From G963678445 sp963678445 (GTDB lineage: Bacteria; Hydrogenedentota; Hydrogenedentia; Hydrogenedentales; G963678445), in contig OY782877.1 of NCBI GenBank assembly GCA_963678445.1, positions 992,001 through 1,056,000 on the forward strand: a stretch of 64,000 nucleotides of DNA, read 5' to 3'. The translations under genes were made by a program, and so were the position numbers. The notes beneath the pieces are model-generated. The model had not been told where the DNA came from and did not search any database. It saw nothing but the letters and a program-made list of their open reading frames with translations. Below are positions 34,883 through 42,395 of this stretch, piece after piece (positions within the stretch are counted from its first letter, which is position 1; each line of letters begins with the position of its first letter).

Positions 34883-36669
34883 CTTTTTCCGCTTGCGGAA
34901 GAGAATTCTTCATCCACCTTCTTCTGAATTGCCAATTGTATCGTACGATGCAGATGGGCATTTTCAACCCGGTTGGTGCGCACCTCAATGAGGGTGCATT
35001 CGCATCGTTTCAACGCATCGCGACATACCGTATCAAAGCCCTCCGCCGTCTTCGGTTGTGCATAACGCAAGCCAAACTGCTGCGCTGCCGCTTCGAATCC
35101 CATCCCATGCGGTGTTGCAAAGCAGGACTCGAAAACGTTCTCATGCTCCGCTATCGGCAAGAAGGAAAAAATACCGCCGCCATCGTTGTTGATTACAATC
35201 AACGCAACGGGGGTATTGGTTTTCCGCAACAAGGCTAACGAATTCAGGTCGTGCAAGGTAGCTAAGTCACCAAGAATCGCTATCGTGGGGCATGACTGGC
35301 CGCGCGCATAGCCTGCAGCAGAAGCAACGCATCCATCAATGCCGCTCGCACCTCGATTGGCGGTAACCGCGCCACACGCCGACACGGAAAGCCCGTACAT
35401 GTCCATATCGCGGACGGGCATGCTGTTCCCCAAAAATAAGGCAAACGCCTCCCCCCCCTTGCCAGAAACTTTACGCGCCAGCGCAATTTCTGAAAGAGCG
35501 ATTTCCTCATCCAACCCTTGCGCGAGTATGGTCTCTACTATTGCCTCTCCCTGTAACGCAGTTGCCGACCAGGAAGAAACTGTTTGGGAGGAGGGTGTTT
35601 CACACAATGCCTCACATCCCGCCTCCAGATTAGCTTCGTAGCGCTGTGAAACATGGTGCAACGGGTCCTGTCGATCCGGGTGTTCCGCAATATGGCAGTA
35701 GGGCATCCCCACATGATGCAGGTGCTCCGCCAATCGCTTGGAGGTCATCGCACCGCCCAAATGTAGCACGAAATCCGGTTGGAAAAACTCACGAAATGAT
35801 TCAGATAACAACAGCTGATCATAATAGCCCAGATGGGTACCCCTATTGCGCTTCAATCTCAATCCGGACGTCACATCGGTCAATAGCGGCCAATCCAGAT
35901 GGCGCGCTAACTCACGCACTGCACGGCGTTCTTCTTCCCGATGCAACTGACCCGCCAGCAGCACGCCCCGTGACGCCGATTGGATCTGCTCCTGTAGCGA
36001 AGCAAGCGCAGTGGGAGAAAGGGAGAGAAGCGGACAAGGCATCTGGGTATAGGGGGTATGCCCCTCAGACCAACGCTGCATAGATGCGTCCTCACTCGAT
36101 ACAATATCGGATGAGGCTGAAGTTGGTGCAAGCGGTTCGCGAAACATGCAGTTAACATGCACCGGTCCGGCAGGTGCTCGCATCGCCTTATACACCGCCT
36201 GATCAACGGTGGTCAGCACATAGCTGGGTTCAATCGCCGCATCCGGACAAGGCATATCCACCTGCCATCGCACGTAGGCTCCATAGATACCCGACTGTTG
36301 GATCGCTTGGTTTGCACCACAGCATAGCAGCTCCGGCGGACGATCCGCCGTGAGCAGAATCAGCGGCACACGCGCCGCAGAAGCTTCTACCACCGCAGGC
36401 CAATAATTCGCTACCGCGCTACCCGACGTACTCACCACCGCTGCAGGCTTCCCGGTCGCCTTGGCCCAAGCCAAGGCATAAAAAGCCGCACCGCGCTCAT
36501 CAAAATGCATCTGCATGCGGTCGGCACAACGTTGCGTCACCGCTACCGTTAACGGCGTCGAACGCGAACCAGGGGAAATCACAAAAAGCCCCACGCCCGA
36601 CCGCAGTAACTCCTCAACCAACAAATGCGCCCAGTACGCATTCATATCCCTTTTGGATTGTTTCTTCAT
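34879..36669 (-). CDS. menD: 2-succinyl-5-enolpyruvyl-6-hydroxy-3-cyclohexene-1-carboxylate synthase
   Basis: A 596-residue thiamine-diphosphate enzyme that joins isochorismate and 2-oxoglutarate in the first committed step of classical menaquinone synthesis. It opens NAYWAHLLVEELLRSGVG and has VISPGSRSTPLTVA, HFDERGAAFYALAWAKATGKPA, the Glu of the former serving as catalytic residue for ThDP. ILLTADRPPELLCCGANQAI and the C-terminal ThDP/Mg motif GDLATLHDLNSLALL ... VIINNDGGGIFSF complete the picture. The length is normal. No other men genes are next to it. Its presence points to menaquinone and so to anaerobic or facultative electron transport. Confidence 0.94.
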   Translation of the reverse strand: MKKQSKRDMNAYWAHLLVEELLRSGVGLFVISPGSRSTPLTVAVTQRCADRMQMHFDERGAAFYALAWAKATGKPAAVVSTSGSAVANYWPAVVEASAARVPLILLTADRPPELLCCGANQAIQQSGIYGAYVRWQVDMPCPDAAIEPSYVLTTVDQAVYKAMRAPAGPVHVNCMFREPLAPTSASSDIVSSEDASMQRWSEGHTPYTQMPCPLLSLSPTALASLQEQIQSASRGVLLAGQLHREEERRAVRELARHLDWPLLTDVTSGLRLKRNRGTHLGYYDQLLLSESFREFFQPDFVLHLGGAMTSKRLAEHLHHVGMPYCHIAEHPDRQDPLHHVSQRYEANLEAGCEALCETPSSQTVSSWSATALQGEAIVETILAQGLDEEIALSEIALARKVSGKGGEAFALFLGNSMPVRDMDMYGLSVSACGAVTANRGASGIDGCVASAAGYARGQSCPTIAILGDLATLHDLNSLALLRKTNTPVALIVINNDGGGIFSFLPIAEHENVFESCFATPHGMGFEAAAQQFGLRYAQPKTAEGFDTVCRDALKRCECTLIEVRTNRVENAHLHRTIQLAIQKKVDEEFSSASGKS

Positions 36670-36781
36670 CCATTCTCATCCTGTAACAGCACTTCAATAA
36701 CATACCAGCTCAAACGAAAGGAGCAAGAACTTCTTTGTATTCAAAGATTTTAATCGGCCCTCAACATCCTAATTTTCAGTC

Positions 36782-36805
36782 TTAGCCTATTGTCAGGTTT
36801 TAGGC
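36782..36805 (+). promoter_or_regulatory. 24-bp direct repeat with dyad, copy 1, upstream of the SIR2 gene
   Basis: A 24-bp sequence matching 36849-36872 at 19 of 24 positions. It has internal dyad symmetry GCCTA (36785-36789) / TAGGC (36801-36805). It lies in the divergent region between menD and the SIR2 gene and is a candidate operator. Confidence 0.5.
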
Positions 36806-36848
36806 ACACCTTGTTCAAGAGTGCTTTGGCTCCATACATCTGAAACAC

Positions 36849-36872
36849 TAAGCCTATTGCAATGTGTTAGGC
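36849..36872 (+). promoter_or_regulatory. 24-bp direct repeat with dyad, copy 2, abutting the SIR2 promoter
   Basis: The second copy of the 24-bp sequence, 67 bp after the first. The dyad extends slightly here (AAGCCTA / TAGGCTT). It ends exactly where the -35 hexamer begins, so a protein bound here would overlap RNA polymerase. Confidence 0.5.
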
Positions 36873-36900
36873 TTGACATTAGCAAAACAAAAGGAATAAT
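36873..36900 (+). promoter_or_regulatory. predicted sigma-70 promoter of the SIR2/KaiC-like cassette
   Basis: A perfect -35 TTGACA (36873-36878), a 16-bp spacer and AATAAT (36895-36900, 5 of 6 matches). Transcription would start near 36906-36908, only 3-5 nt before the ATG at 36911, so the transcript could be almost leaderless. The AAGGA at 36891 is too far from the ATG (15 nt) to serve as a normal ribosome-binding site. Confidence 0.5.
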
Positions 36901-36910
36901 ACTATTCATT

Positions 36911-37912
36911 ATGACAAACGACTCACAAAATCTAAAAAAGCTAAAAAAGCTATTGGCCGACTCGAATTACGATGGCAAAGTTGCTCTATTCATTGGGGCA
37001 GGCGTCAATGGCACCTTACTGCCCAAATGGGAGAACCTCATTAAAGAACTTCGCAAAAAAGCACTGAGCCATATTGCTGATCCCAAATCAACCGAGGCGG
37101 ACAAAAAAGAAATAACCAAATGGCTGGACAGTTCAAAAGGGCCTGATTTATATGATCAAGCGGATTTAATCCGCTATTTCTTGGGTCCGCATTACGTCCA
37201 AATGCTGCATGCAACCCTATACCCTTCGCATCGCACCCAAACCTTTAAAACCTTGATCGCTGAAGCTCCGAATGATTCCGACTCAATAAATAAACTGAAG
37301 GACAAATTCGGCTTGGGCACCTTCTGCAGTACCGTAAATCTATGCTGCGCACCACGAATTGCCGCCGTAGTAACCTTCAACTACGATGACTTGCTAAACG
37401 AAGCCGTAGCACGAGCAGAAAAACGAGTCATCCCTATCTATGGAGAACGCCAGGCGCATGTCCCTGCGCACGCCCTTCCCTTTTACCATGTCCATGGCTA
37501 CCTACCTCGAGACCAATTGAAACGCCATACCGACCCGGAACACCTCGTGCTGTGTCGTGAAGAATATCATCGCGTATTTAAATCCCCCTACGCCTGGCAA
37601 AACATTGTGCCAATACACCTGCTACGCACCTGCATCTGTATTTTCATTGGTGCATCAATGACCGATATGAATATGCGACGTCTGACCAGCTATGCCTCCC
37701 ACCACACTGAAGGACTTAACATATTCGCATTCAAAACGAGAAAAAAAACGGGGACCGGTCCGAAGGAACCTTTACCCATTACGGCAACACAATTCCACTT
37801 GGCACATGCCAATATGATCCTGGCCGAAAGCTATTCCGATTTATCGAAGAAGATAGACGAAATCACGGAAGTGCTGAACCGAAGTGAAGAAAGAGCCTAC
37901 CATGTCAAGTAA
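36911..37912 (+). CDS. SIR2-family NAD-binding protein (putative NADase effector)
   Basis: A 333-residue protein with a SIR2-like fold of the SIR2_2 type found in bacterial defence proteins. The NAD-binding glycine motif is FIGAGVN (27-33), the catalytic-region Asn is in FNYDD (Asn157), the catalytic His in HVHGYL (His195), a conserved REEYHRVF block follows (216-223), and the second NAD motif is FIGASMTD (245-252). There are no zinc-binding Cys pairs of protein deacetylases, so NAD+ hydrolysis or ADP-ribosyl chemistry is more likely; that is inference. The start ATG at 36911 may be leaderless. The last 11 bp overlap the next gene. The gene is AT-richer than menD and flhG on either side, which suggests acquisition. 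Confidence 0.82.
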   Translation: MTNDSQNLKKLKKLLADSNYDGKVALFIGAGVNGTLLPKWENLIKELRKKALSHIADPKSTEADKKEITKWLDSSKGPDLYDQADLIRYFLGPHYVQMLHATLYPSHRTQTFKTLIAEAPNDSDSINKLKDKFGLGTFCSTVNLCCAPRIAAVVTFNYDDLLNEAVARAEKRVIPIYGERQAHVPAHALPFYHVHGYLPRDQLKRHTDPEHLVLCREEYHRVFKSPYAWQNIVPIHLLRTCICIFIGASMTDMNMRRLTSYASHHTEGLNIFAFKTRKKTGTGPKEPLPITATQFHLAHANMILAESYSDLSKKIDEITEVLNRSEERAYHVK

Positions 37913-40121
37913 CCAAATGAATCCCGAACAATTCTATCGAACAGAAGCCATGGCAGGCCCCTATCTACCCACCCATGTAGAAGGCTTGGATACGCTATTA
38001 CGCGGTGGCTTACTGCTTCCCCCAAATCCCAATACCGCACAAGAAGAGGGCTTCGTCATTCTCATAAAAGGACACCCAGGAACCGGAAAAACTACCTTGG
38101 CCTTCCAGATAGCCTGTGGCGCAACCCGCTGGAAAGGGTACAAGGATGTTGTTTTTAAATGTAGTTCAGTTAAAAAAAATTCGAAAACCAATGGTTGCAC
38201 AAAACTGGAAAATTACGAAAAGCAAATTGACGATATCCAAAGGCAGTTGAATACTGCTTTTCCCGATGAATCTAACGATTCCGAAAAAGGAATCCCTTTA
38301 AGGGTTCCGCTTATATTTAGTTGGGAACAGGATACTAATGACATCCTGGCAACTTTCAGACGCTTTGAAACCGATTTAGACGAGTGCGACTGTGATGATT
38401 CGCCTTGGACAATAATATATAAACAACGGGAGAACTCGGTAGAAAAAACACATCTTGTAGGAATCTACAACCCCACTAGCCAAAAAAACGATGAAGCACA
38501 CATCCCCGCCAATACATCGGCCGCTAACTGGGCCGTGGAAATCGGAAATGAATTAGAAAGAATTCCTGAAAAGCATAAAGCACCGCTGATTATCATTGAC
38601 GGTTTAAATCTCCTTTCTACTGACGAGCGACATACATTTGATATGGAGCGCCTTGTTAAAAAGTTACGTCGTTCCGCCATTGCCAGCATATTGGTTTACG
38701 AAGATGAAACAGGGCACCATGAATGTATTGATTATCTAGTGGACATGATTATTCAGCTTGAAGGCGAAGAATGCCTGATTCCTATTCCACATTATCGAAA
38801 CAGATTGTGTATTACTAAATCTCGCTTTCAACAAAGTGTCTTGGGATGGCATCACTATAAAATACGCGATAAAAACGGATTTCTTGTCTTCCCTTCGCTA
38901 CACTACCAGACCCACCGTTTCGGAAAAATTCAACAACAATTCGAAAATTCCGGCATCTCAATTAATGAAATTGGGGGAAATGAAAACAACGGCGAGAAAT
39001 GTCCATGTGAAAACAAGCCTTGCTTTTCCCTCTATCCATGCCAATCGGAAGACTGTACAAGTAGCACATGTGAAGGCTTTCGTTTCCCACTCTTACAATG
39101 TGATGGCTGCAATGCCAATCCGCGAAACAACTGTATCGCTGAATTACTTAAATCTACCCACAAACAAAAGTGGGAACAAGCAAATAGAGATTCCAGAAAA
39201 AATTATCGGTTTTCGGCAATTGAATATCTGTTGGCACCACGCGAGGCACAAGCATCTATAGCCACCACGCCTAACAAAAAGCAAGAGAAGGACACTGCCA
39301 AAAAAAACAATGACTTTGATACGATTCTTAAACGCGGCAGTTGCAATGTGGTATTAGGAGGAAGACGCACGTGTAAAACCTTATTGACTTTAGATTTTCT
39401 GCGCGCAGGATCGGCAAATGACGAAGGGGGGATGCTGGTTTCGTTGATGGACAATGAAGCAACCATCATAAATCAACGCAACCGGTTATGTCAGTGGTTC
39501 CCATACCAGACAGAAAGCTGTGAAGACAACTGGACATGCTACAAAAACATTTCTTTATTTCATATGCACTTAGGACGTATTTCACCAGGGGAGTTTTTTC
39601 ATTGGCTGGACAAACGTATTCGCGCAGGGATTCAAACAGAGAAGGGGCCGATACCTATTAAACGGTTGGTATTTTGGGACCTTACCCAATTGGAGTATCG
39701 GTTCCCATTTTTGGCAAAGGAAGAATTATTTGTACCGGCCCTGGTGGATTACCTCAAACATAAATGGGCGATCACCTCAATCTTCATGAGCGCATCTAAC
39801 ACGGAAATGGCACAATCAATCAGCGCAATAGCCGATAATGTCATTTTTGCCTGGCGCGATACAAAAAAAGCTGATAAGCAAGAGAAAAAAGCTGATGGAT
39901 TCTTTTTCTTTGTAGATCGAAAGGAAGGGGTGCCGGAAGAACAAGGGGCGTATTTCCTTCCTGAGACTGCGCTTGAGAAGGGAACTATTAACCCCGAGGA
40001 CAATAAAGACAGACACTATGCAGGTATAGCCCCGGCTTATGCAGAAAAATTTGTTTATGCGGAATCTATGCGTGAAAAGATCCGCGCAATGCAGAGCTTT
40101 GAAGCCACGCCCAAATCGTAA
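37902..40121 (+). CDS. two-domain KaiC/RecA-like ATPase with central cysteine cluster
   Basis: A 739-residue protein coupled to the SIR2 gene by an 11-bp overlap. Domain 1 (about 20-335) is KaiC/RadA-like, with an opening GLDTLLRGG, Walker A GHPGTGKTT (57-65), Walker B PLIIIDG (228-234) and the KaiC C-terminal signature RLCITKSR ... WHHYKIRDKNGF (301-327). A middle segment (367-411) has nine cysteines (367, 369, 374, 380, 385, 390, 400, 403, 411), like a metal-binding module. Domain 2 (about 472-735) repeats the fold, but its P-loop reads GGRRTCKT (486-493), with Cys in place of the Gly before Lys; RLVFWDL (588-594) is the Walker B position. Domain 2 may be a non-hydrolysing sensor. It could regulate or trigger the SIR2 protein. 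No known named system is recognised. A GTG at 37884 is an alternative start. Confidence 0.75.
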   Translation: MSSNQMNPEQFYRTEAMAGPYLPTHVEGLDTLLRGGLLLPPNPNTAQEEGFVILIKGHPGTGKTTLAFQIACGATRWKGYKDVVFKCSSVKKNSKTNGCTKLENYEKQIDDIQRQLNTAFPDESNDSEKGIPLRVPLIFSWEQDTNDILATFRRFETDLDECDCDDSPWTIIYKQRENSVEKTHLVGIYNPTSQKNDEAHIPANTSAANWAVEIGNELERIPEKHKAPLIIIDGLNLLSTDERHTFDMERLVKKLRRSAIASILVYEDETGHHECIDYLVDMIIQLEGEECLIPIPHYRNRLCITKSRFQQSVLGWHHYKIRDKNGFLVFPSLHYQTHRFGKIQQQFENSGISINEIGGNENNGEKCPCENKPCFSLYPCQSEDCTSSTCEGFRFPLLQCDGCNANPRNNCIAELLKSTHKQKWEQANRDSRKNYRFSAIEYLLAPREAQASIATTPNKKQEKDTAKKNNDFDTILKRGSCNVVLGGRRTCKTLLTLDFLRAGSANDEGGMLVSLMDNEATIINQRNRLCQWFPYQTESCEDNWTCYKNISLFHMHLGRISPGEFFHWLDKRIRAGIQTEKGPIPIKRLVFWDLTQLEYRFPFLAKEELFVPALVDYLKHKWAITSIFMSASNTEMAQSISAIADNVIFAWRDTKKADKQEKKADGFFFFVDRKEGVPEEQGAYFLPETALEKGTINPEDNKDRHYAGIAPAYAEKFVYAESMREKIRAMQSFEATPKS

Positions 40122-40143
40122 TACAAAATACTCTTATTGTTAA

Positions 40144-41007
40144 CTATCCATTGCTGGCGATGCCGAGGCTTTGGGCAAATCGTTTGAGGAAGCCGTCGCG
40201 GTGTTTTTCGGGTTCGGTTTGCTGGTGTTCGAGGCGGTTGGCGAGGACGTGCATGTATTTGGTTACGGGGGCGTTGGGGTAGGCCATGAGGAAGGGTTTG
40301 CTTTGCATGACGGCTTGGGATACGTGGGTGTCGCGGGGTAAAAACCCGAGGAAGGAGAGGTTGCGGTCGAGGTATTGTTGAGAAACGCGGGCGAGTTTGG
40401 CTGCGACGGCTTTGGCTTGAGCCGGATTGAGAGCCTGGTTGACGAGTAGGCGCACCACTGCGTTTTTACGGTTGTTGTGGATGGTCTTGAGCATGGCGTA
40501 GGCGTCGACAATGGCTGAGGGTTCGGGGGTGGTGACGAGGATCACTTCATCGGCAGCAGCGGCGAAGGCAACGGCGTTCTTCCCGATGCCGGCCATGGTG
40601 TCGATGATGATGTAGCGGGAAAGCTCTTGCAGTTCACGTAGGCCGTTGAGCATATTCTGGCGACCTGCGGCGCTGAGATCGGCTACTTTGGAGAGGCCGG
40701 ATGCGCCAGGAACCACTTCGATACCGCCGGGGGCGCGCACGAGGATTTCGTGCATGGCTTTTTCGCCGTCGACGACGTGGCTGAGGTTGTACAGGGAACC
40801 TAGGCCCATGAGTACTTCGACGTTGGCCAGACCGAGGTCGGCGTCGAGCAGGATGACGCGCCCTCCGCGTGCAGCCAGGGCTATGGCGAGATTTACGCTA
40901 GTGCTGGTTTTTCCCACACCGCCTTTACCGCTCGACACGGCGATAACGCGGGCGTGATTTTTCCCTTTACGAACAAGTTCTCGGAGGTGTTGTGCTTGAT
41001 CAACCAC
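40144..41007 (-). CDS. flhG: flagellar number regulator FlhG (MinD/ParA-like ATPase)
   Basis: A 287-residue deviant-Walker ATPase that works with FlhF to set the number and place of flagella. Walker A is GKGGVGKTS (about 28-36), the Asp of LLDADLGLANVEVLMG is conserved, and IIDTMAGIGKNAVAF holds the hydrolysis Asp. The C-terminal amphipathic part is DGFLKRFAQSLGI. The GTG start at 41007 overlaps the end of flhF by 8 bp. The gene ends 22 bp from the convergent KaiC-like gene. Confidence 0.9.
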   Translation of the reverse strand: MVDQAQHLRELVRKGKNHARVIAVSSGKGGVGKTSTSVNLAIALAARGGRVILLDADLGLANVEVLMGLGSLYNLSHVVDGEKAMHEILVRAPGGIEVVPGASGLSKVADLSAAGRQNMLNGLRELQELSRYIIIDTMAGIGKNAVAFAAAADEVILVTTPEPSAIVDAYAMLKTIHNNRKNAVVRLLVNQALNPAQAKAVAAKLARVSQQYLDRNLSFLGFLPRDTHVSQAVMQSKPFLMAYPNAPVTKYMHVLANRLEHQQTEPEKHRDGFLKRFAQSLGIASNG

Positions 41008-42394
41008 GGCTATCTTTACCTTCTAAAATGAGGTTGGCAATTGTTCCTGGGGTAGCAATACGAATATCGTCGGGGACATTTTGTCCCACGCTCAGGTAGC
41101 TCAACGGCAGGTTGCTTTCGGCCAAAATACTGAAAAGAGCACCGTATTGGCGGGTTTCGTCTAACTTGGTGAACATCAGCGATGTGGGATGCACGCAGGT
41201 AAAGTTGGACACGATATTGCGCAGGTCATCCATGGGGGTTCCTGCGCTCATCGCGAGAATGGTTTCGTGCGGTTGCGCTGCGTGCAGAATATGTTTCAGT
41301 TCATTGATTTGTTCCAGGTTATACTGGCTGCCGCCGGCGGTGTCCATGAGCACAATATCGTAACCATAAAATGTGTGTAGCGCCTCACGGGTTTCTTCGG
41401 CATCGTTTGCTACGCGCATTGGCACACCGATGATGTTAGCGTAGACGCGCAATTGCTCGGGCGCAGCCACGCGGTAGGTGTCCGCGGTGATTAATCCGAC
41501 ACGCGCCCGTTCATGTACGCAGAAGTGGGCGGCTAGTTTGGCCAGATTTGTTGTCTTCCCGACCCCTGTTGCACCGCATAGGGCGACAACCCGTTGGGAA
41601 CCGCCTTGTAGTGCAACGCCGCCAGTTACTTTGAGCATCTTTCGTATCTCAAAGTGAAGACGCTCCATGAATACGCGGGGATCGCGAATAATGGTCAGGT
41701 CGCTGTCTTTCAGGACGGCGCCAATGAGTGAGGCGGCCACTTTTCGTGAGACACCGCGGTTTACCAGTGTGCGGTAGTGGGGCGCGAATTCTGTGGGCAG
41801 TCCCGCCCCGGGACTTTCTGCGTAAATCACTTGCATCATCTCGCGAATCTCTTGCAGTTCGCGGTGTACATTTTCCTTATCCCCGTCTGAATCGGTACGC
41901 CGCTCGGGGAATTTGAGTACCGGGGAGGCTGAGGGTGGGGATGGTCTGGGCGTTGCCGCCGCCGTAGCCGCTGCACTGAAATCTACATTGGCGGGTGCGG
42001 AGGAGGGGAGCGGCGGCGTAGATGCTGCAGGACGGGAGGCGGGGGAACGTCTCGCAGGTGCGGCGCTCTGACCGTTGATGCGCCGCTGGGCATCCCGAAT
42101 CAATTCTTTAAAGTCCTGCAAGTTACGGCTGTTCATGTCCGTGCTCCTTTTGAGCTTGCTCTGTTCCGTATATTTTCGTTCGACCGCGCTTTGTGAGCGC
42201 ATGGTCGCTGTTGAAGGCTGCACAGGAACGGAGACGGTAATCTCGACGCGTTTTTTCGCAAAAAAACCCCATACACCGCCTTCGGCAATCTGTTGCGTGC
42301 TGATGGCGACGGCCTCTTCGCCAAACTTCCGGCGCATATTCACGTAGGCCGTCTCCAGGGTGTCACCCCGAACTTTGTAGAATTTCTGCGCCAT
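41000..42394 (-). CDS. flhF: flagellar SRP-like GTPase FlhF
   Basis: A 464-residue GTPase of the SRP/FtsY family that marks the pole or site of flagellar assembly. The N-terminal segment (MAQKFYKVRGDTLETAYVNM ... AISTQQIAEGG) is the FlhF-specific B-domain start. A Pro/Ala-rich linker (about 100-165) precedes the NG domains. The G1 motif is CGATGVGKTTNLAK, G3 is DTAGG, and TKLDETRQYGALF is the G4 motif. The start lies 1 bp after flhA ends, and the stop overlaps flhG, so the three genes are coupled. Confidence 0.94.
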   Translation of the reverse strand: MAQKFYKVRGDTLETAYVNMRRKFGEEAVAISTQQIAEGGVWGFFAKKRVEITVSVPVQPSTATMRSQSAVERKYTEQSKLKRSTDMNSRNLQDFKELIRDAQRRINGQSAAPARRSPASRPAASTPPLPSSAPANVDFSAAATAAATPRPSPPSASPVLKFPERRTDSDGDKENVHRELQEIREMMQVIYAESPGAGLPTEFAPHYRTLVNRGVSRKVAASLIGAVLKDSDLTIIRDPRVFMERLHFEIRKMLKVTGGVALQGGSQRVVALCGATGVGKTTNLAKLAAHFCVHERARVGLITADTYRVAAPEQLRVYANIIGVPMRVANDAEETREALHTFYGYDIVLMDTAGGSQYNLEQINELKHILHAAQPHETILAMSAGTPMDDLRNIVSNFTCVHPTSLMFTKLDETRQYGALFSILAESNLPLSYLSVGQNVPDDIRIATPGTIANLILEGKDSRG

Positions 42395-42395
42395 A

